DNA from: Brachypterus glaber
Lineage: Eukaryota > Arthropoda > Insecta > Coleoptera > Kateretidae
Assembly: GCA_958510825.1 (NCBI GenBank)
Contig: OY294048.1
Location: 20,601,589 to 20,665,588 of the forward strand
Reading direction: 5' to 3'
DNA: 64,000 bases
Positions 47,101 through 59,231 of the stretch are shown here, piece after piece (positions within the stretch are counted from its first letter, which is position 1; the number at the start of each line of letters is the position of its first letter). The notes under the pieces were generated by a model that was not told the DNA's origin, made no database searches, and worked only from the letters and a program-made list of their open reading frames with translations. The position numbers and the translations under genes are program-made.

Positions 47101-49513
47101 ATGTCCCGGGCCTATGGTTATAACATATTACAAAATATGGTTGGCACCTATATTACAACAACATTTATATCAGTAAACAAGCCTACTCGAGTAACTACAA
47201 CAAAAAAGAGCCTTATTGACCATTTTAATGTTAGAAATATATCAAATAGTAAAATATCATCGGGCGTTGTTGAGTCTTGTATAACTGACCATTATCCAAT
47301 TTTTTTATCTGTAGAATGTAGTAAAAATAATAAAAATCTTAAACCAAACACAGAAAAAAACATGATAGACTATAAAAAACTAAACAAAATATTAGAACAG
47401 GAAAAGTGGGAGGTTATACTAGAATGCAGCAATAGTCAAATAGCTTATAATAGTTTTATAGAGAAATTTAATTATCATGTTTCTAATTGCACTAGTAAAA
47501 AAAGCATTAAAAGTGGTTCAAAAAAAATTAAACCGTGGATTACCGACGAACTTGTTAATGCTATAAAGTATAGGGATAAATTTAAAAAAAGGTTATTAAA
47601 TAATTACTCGAATGAGCTAAACAAAGAATACCGTATAGTGAGAAATACTCTAAATAACCAAATAAAAAAATACAAAAAACACATATTATAAAAATAAGTT
47701 AGACGAAGCAAAGGGCAATGGTAAAAAAACTTGGGAAATTATTAATGAAAGTACCAATTCTAATAAACCTAAAAAACAATTAACTAACATCAACATTGTT
47801 AAAAATGGTAAAAAAATAACAGATGATTGTGAAAAAGCTAACACTTTTAATAAATTTTTTATAGATATTGGCAATAGGATGGCAAGTAAAATTTTAAATT
47901 GTAACCTAAGGGAAAAAGACATTTGTAAAAATAAAAACATTCCACAAAGTATATTTTTAGAACCGGTGACAAAAAATGATTTAGTTATTATTATCAGTAA
48001 ATTAAAAAATAACGCGGCTCCAGGACCGGACCAAATAACAAATACCTTAATAAAAAATACACACCTTCATATTATTCAACCTTTAATACATATTATAAAT
48101 TTATCTATTAACTCAGGCATTATTCCTATTCAGTGGAAGGAATCCACCGTTGTCCCAATATTCAAGGCGGGTGACCCAACTGACCCCAACAATTATAGAC
48201 CCATATCTCTGATAAATAGCTTTTCAAAAATATTTGAACAATACATTAAAAATAAACTTTTAAATTTTTTGGATAAGCATAATATAATTACAAAAAAACA
48301 GTTTGGCTTTAAAAAAAACATCTCTACAGCTGACGCTGTACTAGAATTATTTTCCACTATATTAAAAAACATGAACGTTAATAAAAAATGTATCGCGGTC
48401 TTTCTCGACTTGGCAAAAGCCTTCGACACTGTTTCGCATGAAAAGCTATTAAGCAGACTATATGAAGTTGGGGTCAGAGGTTGTGCTTACGCATTATTAA
48501 AAAATTACTTGTCCAATCGGTTCCAAAGGGTAAAAATAGGCGACAAATTTAGTGAACCTTTGGAGATAACCATGGGCGTGCCACAGGGGACGGTACTAGG
48601 TCCAATTCTTTTTCTTATTTATATAAATAATATTGCAAATATTGTAAACTTTGATGGGGACCTGGTATCGTTTGCTGATGATACGGCTATGGTTTTCTCC
48701 GACGATACATGGGAGGGTGCTAAAGAAAAAGCAGAATCAGGGTTAATGTTAATGAGCAACTGGCTTAGTTATAGTAAATTATCTCTTAACACAGATAAAA
48801 GCAAGTTTATAGCGTTTTCATGTACGGTTGTTGGACAACCTAACTTTAATAATATAACCATTCACAGTAACGCTTGCAAACGACTGTCCTGCAATTGCCC
48901 AAAAATATCGAAAACACAAAAAATTAAGTATTTAGGACTTATAGTAGATCAATACCTCAGGTGGGATGAGCATGCCTTATATATAACAAAAAAAAATAGA
49001 CAAATGATTACAAAATTTTACGTATTACGCGATATTTTGACAAAAAATGTGATTATTACTGCATATAAAGCCCTAGTCGAATCTCTACTTAACTACTGTA
49101 TATCAATATGGGGTGGCCTTCATGATAACGCACTATCTAGCTTACGAACGGCACAAAATATGATCTTAAAAATAAGTTTGCACAAGAATAGACTTTATAA
49201 TACGGAACAATTATATAGAGAAGCTAAAGTGTTTACCGTTAAAAATTTCTATATTTACCATTGCCTTTTGTGGGCATTTAAAAATAAAACAAATGAACTA
49301 ACCAATGTTATCTATAATACTAGATTTGCCAGTGAACGCTCTTTAGCAATTCCCCTTTGCAACAAATCTCTTACGCAAAAATTTATATTCTATAATGCAC
49401 CCACCCTATTCAATAAACTTCCTTATAGTACGAAACAAATATCTAAGTACAGCAAATTTAAAAATGAAGTTAAACTTATAATTAGCTCTAGCGCAATAAA
49501 CTTTGATTTTTAA
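47101..49513 (+). pseudogene. LINE endonuclease end and reverse transcriptase, one frameshift
   Basis: The first frame (47101-47691) carries the end of an APE-type endonuclease (KPTRVTTTKKSLIDHF; SCITDHYPIFLSV) and a linker. A one-base change in the A-rich stretch near 47675-47690 shifts the frame; the continuation reads NKLDEAKGNGKKTWEIINE and runs to 49513. RT motifs in order: NNAAPGPDQI, NNYRPISLI, KQFGFKKNISTADAV, AVFLDLAKAFDTVSHEKL, GVPQGTVLGPILFLIYINN, catalytic SFADDTAMVF, SYSKLSLNTDKSKFIAFS, KIKYLGLIVD. It has no RNase H. The layout fits the CR1/L2/jockey group. It is the best preserved mobile gene in the window; apart from the 5' truncation and one shift the RT core is open. Confidence 0.92.
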
Positions 49514-49869
49514 TTTTTATCCCATCCAGCGCACTTATACTTTTTTCTCCACTTTTACACCTTACAATTTAATTTTTGTTAACTAAAAAACAAAAAAAAA
49601 AACAAAACAAAAAAAAAATAAAAAAACTTAAAAATAATTAAAAAAAAAAATAATAGTTTTTTTTTATATACATTAGATTAAATTTCGCTTAATAAATTGT
49701 AGCAATATACGCTTGCAATTCAAGCATTATATGCTTAGGCAGGTTTAAGCACACTGTTATTATTATTTTAGTTTAGTAGTATATTTAATTTAGGTATTAT
49801 ACATTCATTACATAACATGTAAAAATAATAGTGACAATAAATATTATTATTATTATTATTATTATTATA
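49514..49869 (+). other. LINE 3' UTR and (ATT)n tail
   Basis: A-rich UTR, then TATTTAATTTAGGTATTATA and an (ATT)n run at 49841-49869, the presumed tail. Confidence 0.7.
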
Positions 49870-50103
49870 AAATACAGAAAAAAATTGAAGTGTATAACTG
49901 TATACAGTTTAATTGAAAAGGTTAAAGCCTTATCAGCATAACCCGGGCAATTGCGAACTATTAGTCATCTTTGGTCATATTTTTTAGTTTTTATCAGGGG
50001 CACACTGGAGGGGCTTTGTTCTACAGGGGGGATAGCCGTCTTTCTGTGTTAAATTGATGCTAAGCTTGTAAACGAAATACAGCTCGCTAGTCCTGGGGGA
50101 GTG

Positions 50104-50490
50104 CTTATCAGGCTTGCATTACCAAACATAACGTAACATAATGACCTGATTTGGGTATGTTTGTCTTCTTCTTCTTTAATCATATATCAACCAATCTTAT
50201 GCGCTTATGTATAATCAAGTGGATATTCTTATATATTATACCTTATGCAAATTATGCCATTATATTATTATGGGTTACGTTTGGTTATGCAACCCTGTGG
50301 ACAAGGCTTAAGGCCACAAGCTCGCATAACAACATAGTAGAATGCGGTACGGTGATTGGCTTACAAGATACATAGCACTGCACTTCAAGCCAATCACGGC
50401 ATCGCATTCTTATGTACTATGTTGTATGCGAGTCTGTGGATATGCCTTAAGCCTTATTCACAGGCTTGCATAACCAAACGTAACGCCTAA
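50104..50490. mobile_element. nested hairpin MITEs
   Basis: GGCTTGCATTACCAAACATA and GGCTTGCATAACCAAACGTA lie at the two ends, with an inverted GTTACGTTTGGTTATGCAAC at ~50275. Inside, 50307-50459 forms a hairpin (CAACATAGTAGAATGCGG with CATCGCATTCTTATGTACTA and so on). Confidence 0.6.
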
Positions 50491-50504
50491 TAACATGCAC
50501 ACTA

Positions 50505-53500
50505 GGGTGGTCGCGAAAATTCAAATTGAATATACGAATGCTACCTGTACAAAAATTTGTTGCCCTTTATGGTAATATGAATTATCCAAAATTTGAAGTA
50601 AATCGAAATACGTTAAGGCACCGCACAGTGGTCCTAAAGTTTATAAACTTACCCATTTTACGAGCTTCTTTAATTTTAAATTTATAAATTAGCAGATTTT
50701 GAAATCTTAAACTTTTATCAACTAAAATTGTTGCCTAATATGTGACTATTGCTTACGTAAAATTTAAGGTGGATCACAAGTCGTTTAGAGTTGGCACAAG
50801 AACCTTAAACCTCAAAAAATCCATAATTTTACTAGCTTTTTTTATCCATTTTCTACCCTTGTATCCACATGGTGTAAAAATGTTAACGGGCCCTAGTCTG
50901 AAATTGTAGACCTATATATGTATATTATATATGCAAAATTTTAGGAGAATCGGAAAAAGTTAGGAGGTCGCGCAAGAGCTGTAAATGTTTAAAAATGGAC
51001 GATTTTAACTCTTTTTTTACTTTAAAATTAAAAAAATATATATGAGATTTTAAGATTACAAATATTTTTATTTTTTTTTTGCTCTTATACTGGTTTTACT
51101 TTTTTTAGTTTTTATTTAACTTGAATTTCTAGTTTGTTAGTTTGTTACTATGTTAGTTTGTTAGTTAGTTTGTTTGTTAAACAGGACACCTTAGGTTAAT
51201 GATAGAAAGCTGAAATTTGGTATAGTAATTTATCTTCGAAGACAATACAGTATAATAAAATAAAATAATTCCCCCAACCCACCCCCTCGTTGGGGAGGTA
51301 TACCTCTTTTTCAATTCTTACCAATATGTTTGTGTACATTTTGTACTGAAGGTTTTTGCACTCACTAGAACTAAATATAATATTTAAAAAAATGACCCCC
51401 ACCCCCTAGGGGCAATTTAAATATTTATAAAGAGTCGTTTAAAAATATATTCTATTTTTTTATATCTAAACTGGATTCTCGTTAAGCTCTTATATCACTT
51501 TCAGATTTATAGTTTATATACATTAAAATGTATAATGTATAATTATATACTCGCTAACACAAGAAGTATTGCCTACGAATTATCTCCGTAACTATAAAAG
51601 ATAACTTTTTGAAATATATATGAACCGTAAATACCCCCATTTTGGCATCGTCATTATTAAAAATATCACTTCCGGTCTAAGCGGAAAATGGCGTTATTTT
51701 AAAGTTTTTTTTTATTCATCCACTTTTACGCCAGTTTGTGCTAAATTTTTAAATGGAACGACCTATTTTTGTGAGTGAGTGCAAAAACCTTCAGTACAAA
51801 ATTTACACAAACATATTGGTAAGAATTGAAAAAGAGGTATACCTCCCCAACGAGGGGGGGGTTGAGGGAATTATTTTATTTTATTATATTGTATTGTCTT
51901 CTAAGATAAATAACTATACCAAATTTCAGCTTTCTATCATTAACCTAAGGTGTCCTGCTTAACAAACAAACTAACTAACAAACTAACATAGTAACAAACT
52001 AACAAACTAGAAATTCAAGTTAAATAAAAACTAAAAAAATGTAAAACCAGTATAAGAGCAAAAAAAATAAAAATATTTGTAATCTTAAAATCTCATATAT
52101 ATTTTTTTAATTTTAAAGTAAAAAAAGAGTTAAAATCGTCCATTTTTAAACATTTACAGCTCTTGCGCGACCTCCTAACTTTTTCCGATTCTCCTAAAAT
52201 TTTGCATATATAATAAACATGTATAGATCTACAATTTCAGACTAGGACCCGTTAACATTTTTACACCATGTGGATACAAGGGTAGAAAATGGATAAAAAA
52301 AGCTAGTAAAATTATGGATTTTTTGAGGTTTAAGGTTCTTGTGCCAACTCTAAACGACTAGTAATCCACTTTAAATTTTACGTAACCAATAGTCACAATA
52401 CAGTATAATAAAATAAAATAATTCCCCCAACCCACCCCCTCGTTGGGGAGGTATACCTCTTTTTCAATTCTTACCAATATGTTTGTGTACATTTTGTACT
52501 GAAGGTTTTTGCACTCACTAGAACTAAATATAATATTTAAAAAAATGACCCCCACCCCCTAGGGGCAATTTAAATATTTATAAAGAGTCGTTTAAAAATA
52601 TATTCTATTTTTTTATATCTAAACTGGATTCTCGTTAAGCTCTTATATCACTTTCAGATTTATAGTTTATATACATTAAAATGTATAATGTATAATTATA
52701 TACTCGCTAACACAAGAAGTATTGCCTACGAATTATCTCCGTAACTATAAAAGATAACTTTTTGAAATATATATGAACCGTAAATACCCCCATTTTGGCA
52801 TCGTCATTATTAAAAATATCACTTCCGGTCTAAGCGGAAAATGGCGTTATTTTAAAGTTTTTTTTTATTCATCCACTTTTACGCCAGTTTGTGCTAAATT
52901 TTTAAATGGAACGACCTATTTTTGTGAGTGAGTGCAAAAACCTTCAGTACAAAATTTACACAAACATATTGGTAAGAATTGAAAAAGAGGTATACCTCCC
53001 CAACGAGGGGGGGGTTGAGGGAATTATTTTATTTTATTATATTGTATTGTCTTCTAAGATAAATAACTATACCAAATTTCAGCTTTCTATCATTAACCTA
53101 AGGTGTCCTGCTTAACAAACAAACTAACTAACAAACTAACATAGTAACAAACTAACAAACTAGAAATTCAAGTTAAATAAAAACTAAAAAAATGTAAAAC
53201 CAGTATAAGAGCAAAAAAAATAAAAATATTTGTAATCTTAAAATCTCATATATATTTTTTTAATTTTAAAGTAAAAAAAGAGTTAAAATCGTCCATTTTT
53301 AAACATTTACAGCTCTTGCGCGACCTCCTAACTTTTTCCGATTCTCCTAAAATTTTGCATATATAATAAACATGTATAGATCTACAATTTCAGACTAGGA
53401 CCCGTTAACATTTTTACACCATGTGGATACAAGGGTAGAAAATGGATAAAAAAAGCTAGTAAAATTATGGATTTTTTGAGGTTTAAGGTTCTTGTGCCAA

Positions 53501-53786
53501 CTCTAAACGACTAGTAATCCACTTTAAATTTTACGTAACCAATAGTCACAAATTAGGCAATAATTTTAGTTGATAAAAGTTTAAGATTTCAAAATCTGCT
53601 AATTTATAAATTTAAAATTAAAGAAGCTCGTAAAATGGGTAAGTTTAAAAACTTTAGGACCACTGTGCGGTGGCTTAACGTATTTCGATTGACTTCCAAT
53701 TTTGGATAATTCATATTACCATAAAGGGCAACAAATTTTTGTGTAGGTAACATTCGTATATTCAATTTGAATTTTCGCGACCACCC
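50505..53786. mobile_element. 3.3 kb fold-back, TAGGGTGGTCGCG ends
   Basis: GGGTGGTCGCGAAAATTCAA after TA pairs with the complement before TA at 53787-53788. Long arms pair (e.g. TTAGGAGGTCGCGCAAGAGC). The interior holds a 1153 bp tandem duplication. No gene; the repeated 69-residue frames at 51753 and 52906 are a by-product of the duplication. Confidence 0.85.
51246..53551 (+). repeat. 1153 bp tandem duplication
   Basis: 51246-52398 and 52399-53551 look identical over their whole length by eye. The junction joins AGTCACAA to TACAGTATAATA with 3-4 bases of shared sequence. Confidence 0.9.
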
Positions 53787-53788
53787 TA

Positions 53789-53968
53789 ATGCACACGTTG
53801 CAATGCGTTTCAAAGCGTTAAAGGACAATGACGCACGCTGTCCAGTGGTATGTCTGGATTGTGCCATTAAGGATAACAGGATCCCTGTTACTATACGCAT
53901 AAGTATTAATCCAACATCTACTGTCACAACTTGTGAAGCAATGTTTCAGAGTCATTTAATACAGTAAC
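53789..53968 (+). other. open frame of unknown nature next to fold-back
   Basis: The frame reads NAHVAMRFKALKDNDARCPV, then CLDCAIKDNRIPVT and ends TAA. Its base composition is balanced, unlike its surroundings, so it could be an exon or a decayed element. I do not recognise it. Confidence 0.25.
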
Positions 53969-54052
53969 TATTATAATATATCACCACCTAAACTTAAAAA
54001 ATATAATAAATTCATTGTCACCTGAAAAGAATGCGAGAAATCCAAGGTCGCC

Positions 54053-54190
54053 TATACTGCCCTACTACGCTAGAAAGCAGTCTCCATTTGTCACCTAGCG
54101 ACGTTTTCACGTCAACTCTGATGTAATATTTTAAAAACGCTGCTATGCGACAAATGGAGTTACTGCTTTCTAGCGTAGTAGGGCAGTATA
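54053..54190. mobile_element. 138 bp MITE with ~42 bp inverted ends
   Basis: TATACTGCCCTACTACGCTA on the left and its exact complement on the right; the pairing goes on to the CAAATGGAG/CTCCATTTG words. Confidence 0.8.
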
Positions 54191-55229
54191 GAACACGTAC
54201 AATATTTTGAATACCATCTTCACCTCACCTCATATCCCGGGTGCCAGTTAAAAAATTTTAAATTAATTAATTAAAATTAACTAAAAAAGAATAAATTTAT
54301 AAGAGTGAATAGAATTATAACTTCTAAATGCCTTAATAATGTGACTGCAAAAATTAGGATGTACAGCATTAATTTTATACCTGCCCCAAAATATCTTCCA
54401 CTCGTGATTTACTGCTTCAAAGGCTTGCTACACCAAAAAATTTTGTATTATCATGTTCCAGAATGAAAGCTAATTGTTATTCAGGATTATTATTACTATA
54501 ATGATACAACAATTCTGAAAAATAGAAAATTACTAAGATAACCGAAACTGGGAATCTAAAATTATGACTCCTATAGTACTTCGTAAAAAACTGCCTAAGG
54601 ATTAAATTACTTCTTAAATGTCAAGGAATAACACGAAACAAAAGCATTGTGATCCAGAAAAAAAAATCGCATATGTCCGAAATTAGGAACCCTTTTTCAA
54701 ATGCACAAAAATGCGAAAAGCTTTTTAACCGTGTTTTTTGAAAAAATAAACTGTAATAAAAATGTTTCCTTAATAAATCATGATTCGTTATAATAAGTTG
54801 TGTTATATAAAAAATATGTCAAAAAATAATACCGCCTATTAAATATTGGATAGATTGTAAATGGTATCCGAAATTAGGCTACTTTCCTCTTCTGGTTAAC
54901 ATTTTTTTTTATCTTTTTGTGGGAGGTGAGAATTTTAAATGAGTGGTTTAGAGTTATCTTGGTTGTCTTAAATAAAAAAATTGCTATGGGATGATTTTCA
55001 TTTTGAGTAGGGGCATGTCCAGATTTTTGTGGATTAGGGTGTTCCTCAAGAACCAGGCGCTGACGCATATTCTGAATACTTTTTTTGGAATTACATGTTT
55101 AATGGAGGTTTCCTAAGTGTCATTTTATTACAAGCTGGGGCTTCAAATAGAAGTACTAACTTGTGGGTTTGATTGCAGAGTTTCTTTTTAATGTATAGGT
55201 GTTTTTCTTACCTGGGGTGTGGTTTGGAA
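54191..55229. other. AT-rich DNA
   Basis: No gene recognised. Confidence 0.4.
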
Positions 55230-55615
55230 AGACGGTCGTTGGCTATTTAGAGCGTGGTTTTGACGTGCTGATCCCACGTAAGTTTTTTGGACAGTGTAAT
55301 GCCTAGATATTTAACATGGGTTTTCCATTTAATGTTTTGATAATTTATTTAAATGGGTCAAGGTGTTTTTTTATGGATATTAAAAAGGCCCTTTCATTTA
55401 CTTTAATTTTCCATTTGTAAAACCATTGGGTTTGGGTGTCCATTTGGCGCTGGAGTGCGTTATGAATAGTATTCACTGAATACGTTGCTGGGTTTTAGCT
55501 TTTAATAAGTCGCCAAGTTAGGTTGAATCTGATTTTGGGATAGCCGAAGCAAAAAAATATTTAAAGAAGATGCCCCCTTGTGGGGAACCTTTTGAAGCTA
55601 TCTAAGTTGTCCCGG
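55230..55615 (-). pseudogene. decayed jockey-like LINE RT fragment
   Basis: On the minus strand: VPQGGIFF (from GVPQGS) near 55600, then LQRQMDTQTQWFYKWKIKVN near 55420 and a start of the KYLG motif region (NGKPMLNI.ALHCPKNL) near 55320, in several frames with stops and deletions; the YADD box is lost. Confidence 0.65.
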
Positions 55616-56478
55616 ATGCTGGGTTTGGAGTCGCCTAGTTTAATTTATAGAAAATATAAGATATTTTTTGCACGACCAAGACTAAAACCTAATGTTACGC
55701 TTTCATTTTCGGGACTAAACTTGCCGTTTTTTTCTCTAGGGAATAAAAATCACGGCAACCTTGATAATATTAAAATATTATACTTACTATGTGCTTTGCT
55801 GGTTCAAAAATTAGGTTTGGTGGTGTTTTGTAATAAATTAGCGATTCAAACCAATTTATTTGATTTTAACAAAGAAAACCTTTAAAAATAACATTGTTAT
55901 AACAATTTATACATAACTTAAAATTTATCATCTTCGTCCATTTTTTGACGTTTGTGTCAACCATATTAAAAAATAATTGAAATCGCGATAGCCATGAAAC
56001 TGACTTTTCGCAATTTACAGGCATCTTGATTAAATTACGAAAATTTAACAACCGATTTTAGACGCGTGGTTTTTAATTTTAATTTTATCTACCTACCTAA
56101 ATTATGTTTGGTCCTGCAAAAAATAGTGTATATACCTCAGGACTAAACTTGGCTGTTTTAGTCCCGCTGCATTAGTGTTTCCTGAGCGAGCGTAGCTTAT
56201 ATAAATAACTATTTTTCTTATATGAATAATATCGTAAGCATAACGCTTATCCTACCAGAATTTCGAATCCAGTTGTTAACAATTGTTATATCAGTGGTAA
56301 AATTGGTTTTCAAAGAACTTAAAACCGTAATACCTCAAAACGATATATTAATGGCAATATTCAATATTCAATTTGCATTTAAATAAGAAAGACGGGTAAT
56401 TGCGCTATTTGTGGTTATTTGCCACTGATATATACCATATCTACGATAAAATTTAATCAAAATTCAATTATCTATATG
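55616..56478. other. AT-rich DNA
   Basis: A 101-codon frame at 55580-55885 (+) has no recognised domain and partly overlaps the antisense LINE fragment; I do not call it. Confidence 0.4.
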
Positions 56479-56582
56479 CACACTGTAAAAACTGCATGTA
56501 AAATAATGTAAAAATACATGAATTTACATAGTACGGAAAAGTAAATTTACTATTCTGGACTATGCATAATTCACAAATTTAT

Positions 56583-56710
56583 GTAAAACAATGTAAAATA
56601 ATGTAAAAGAATGTAAAAGAATGTAAAAGAATGTAAAAGAATGTAAAAGAATGTAAAATAATGTAAAAGAATGTAAAAGAATGTAAGAATGTAAAATAAT
56701 GTAAAAAAAT
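56583..56710. repeat. ATGTAAAAGA tandem repeat
   Basis: About 12 units of 10 bp with AATAATGTAA variants. Confidence 0.9.
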
Positions 56711-57261
56711 ATATTTACATTGATTTACATATTTTTACATGATTTTACAATGTCGGGCTATGTTATTTTAAGACGCGCGTGCGCTTTGGACAATAACCAA
56801 GAAGGCGTCGAATCATGAGATGGACTGTTTAATATTGTTATTGCTAGAGAGATAGCGACGCATACTGCTAGGTTAAAGTGTTAAAAGTGTAAAAAAAGGT
56901 AAATATTATTTAAATGCTTTATTTGTGGCCTAAAATTTACATTCATTATAAATTACGATCTTTCTCAACCAATAGATCTTTAAAGAAAGATGTAAGCAGT
57001 TTATACTGTATGTATTAAGGGTGCAAATCGTTTGGTTTATTAAACCAAATGAACTTTACGCTACGATATTTCAAAAAAGCTTTGACACAGAGACTTGTAA
57101 TTTGGAACAAACATTTTCTAAGTAGTAAATATATATTTTTTTAATTTCAAGTCTTTATGTCAAAGCGTTCTTGAAATATCGTAGTGTTTAAGTTGTTTTA
57201 AAAGCACTTTTAATATGACTATGTTAATTTTTTTAAAAATTATTAAACACACCATAAGTAT

Positions 57262-57470
57262 TGTAATTTTTAGCGTTCCGGTCTATGCAAAATATTACCA
57301 TTCTAGACTATGTAATTTTAACCATTCCGGTCTATGCAAAATATTACCATTATGGACTATGTAATTTTTACTGTTCCGGTCTATGCAAAACATTACCATT
57401 ACGGACTATGTAATTTTTACCATTCCGGTCTATGGCAACATATTACCATTTACGGACTATGTAATTTAAT
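57262..57470. repeat. 49 bp minisatellite
   Basis: TTCCGGTCTATGCAAAAT starts at 57276, 57325, 57374 and 57423. Each unit also has a second half-match, GGACTATGTAATTTTTACC, so the unit is itself a diverged dimer. Confidence 0.9.
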
Positions 57471-57876
57471 GTAATTTATTTTTACCGTGCAGAGCCGCAG
57501 GTATGAGGGGATGGATATTTCTTCCCAATCATTGTTCTAACTGAAAAAAGTTCGCAATTTTACATGTCATTTTGGCTCAAAAAACATTTTTTCAATCATA
57601 GTACCTATACTGAGTGATAAGCAATAATTGCTACCTCCTGATTAGGAAAAGTATGTGTAGTTATCCACTTTTCGAAATAGATGGCGCACAAGTATCCATC
57701 TCTCTAAAAGACTTTATTCTAAAACAAATAAAATATGAGATATTTTTTTAATCAGCTAGCAGCCAGAAATTGCAATTTTCCAAAATCATCCAGTACCTAC
57801 ATCCTACAATGATCATTGATCTTTTGAGATATCCGAATATTTAACAATAATATAACTTTATTTAGCATAGCTACTA

Positions 57877-58370
57877 CACTGATAAAAGAGTTTATTTGCG
57901 TCAACTAAATATTTGGTTGGATAAGGTCAATTAAATTATTTGGTTGGGACAAATAAATTTTATTTGAGTCAAATAAATATTTAGTTCATGTAAACAAATA
58001 TTTTAATTGCAAAATGATTTATTAATGGGAACAAAATAATTTATTTGGCAGAAATAAAATTTATTTGACTCACATAAAGTTTATTTGTCCCAACCAAATA
58101 TTTAATTGGCCATGTCCAACCAAATATTTAATTGGCCATGTCCAACCAAATATTTAGTTGACGCAAATAAACAGTTTTATCAGTGTAATATTTAGTTCAT
58201 GTAAACAAATATTTTAATTGCAAAATGATTTATTAATGGGAACAAAATAATTTATTTGGCAGAAATAAAATTTATTTGACTCACATAAAGTTTATTTGTC
58301 CCAACCAAATATTTAATTGGCCATGTCCAACCAAATATTTAGTTGACGCAAATAAACAGTTTTATCAGTG
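57877..58370. mobile_element. MITE with duplicated half, TTTATTTG family
   Basis: Ends CACTGATAAAA / TTTTATCAGTG. A first complete unit ends at 58185; 58188-58370 repeats its right half (from ATATTTAGTTCATGTAAAC), minus one copy of the 26 bp unit AACCAAATATTTAATTGGCC-ATGTCC. Confidence 0.8.
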
Positions 58371-58583
58371 TATATAATACAATTTTCCTAATAATACTAC
58401 TTAATACTTAAGCTCTAATCAAAATTTTCAACTATATATTTTCTACTTTCTACTTTAAATTTTTTGTACTTACCATTTTTTATCACAATTGGTAACTTAT
58501 TATAATAATCAAGTCCTTTAACAAAAACACTATTTAAAGTCTTTGTAAGTTTATACTGGTTTATTTGAAAATTATCCTTGTTT

Positions 58584-59231
58584 CTATAGAACACTAGATC
58601 TAGTGTTGTAATTGTGTACTTCGTTTAAACATACAAAATTATTAAAGACATGCTCAGGTAAAATCTTATTTTTTATCTTATAAATAATATCTAAAACCTT
58701 AAACAATATCCTTTGTTTAACACTCATAAAATTTAATACACACAACATTGATTTAATTGGAGTATGTCTGTTGCACTTTAAAATCCCACGCATTGCCCTA
58801 TTTTGATTTTTTTTGTAAGTTCTATTTATTGTTTCAAACGCCCTTTTAAAGTCTAAGAATACAAATTTTCCATCATCTAAAGCTTTTAGCCACGTATCAC
58901 ATACATTAAGAAGAACATACTCACAAGAGTGCATGGGTCTAAAACCGGCTTGATTTCTGTTTATTACACTATTTTTATTGCAGTAATTGTCTTTGTACAA
59001 TTATTTCCAACAATTTTTCATAATTGGGAAAAGTGTTGATAGGTCTAAATTCCTCAATTTTTGTTGTATTTCAAATCTTAGGCACATGAACAATTGTTGA
59101 ACATTTCCAACTATCAGGGAATACACCAGAAAGTCCAGTGATGAGTTGATTGTATCCAAGAATCTATTTCCAATGACCTCAAATGCATATTCGGATATCT
59201 CAAAAGACATTTTCTTATAAAAGACATACAT
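58584..59231 (-). pseudogene. LINE RT remnant with internal deletion
   Basis: On the minus strand: ISEYAFEVIGNRFLDTINSS (59180 region), then NRNQAGFRPMHSCEYVLLNV and KFVFLDFKRAFETIN (RT motif with DFKRAF), which runs straight into KKNQNRAMRGILKCNRHTPI and VHNYNTRSS, the C-terminal part. The catalytic ADD segment and about 250-300 residues are gone in frame. Confidence 0.85.

Larger units (their letters stand above)
56481..57489. mobile_element. element with CACTGTAAAAA ends and two tandem arrays
   Basis: Left end CACTGTAAAAACTGCATG, right end complement of CACGGTAAAAATAAATTAC. Inside are the ATGTAAAAGA array (56583-56710) and a 49 bp array (57262-57470). GTAAAAT/ATTTTAC words recur near both ends, and again at 60720-60995. 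Confidence 0.65.

Noticed and set aside
51753..53115. Two identical 69-residue frames
   Set aside because: They are carried by the 1153 bp duplication; no domain, and they lie in palindrome arms.
55580..55885. 101-codon plus-strand frame
   Set aside because: No recognised domain, starts within an antisense LINE fragment, and has no splice or poly(A) context.
56583..57470. CRISPR-like regular repeats
   Set aside because: The units are head-to-tail without unique spacers, in an insect-like genome; these are minisatellites.
58584..59000. 138-codon frame as a host gene
   Set aside because: Contains the LINE RT motif DFKRAF and a typical LINE C-terminus, with the catalytic core deleted.
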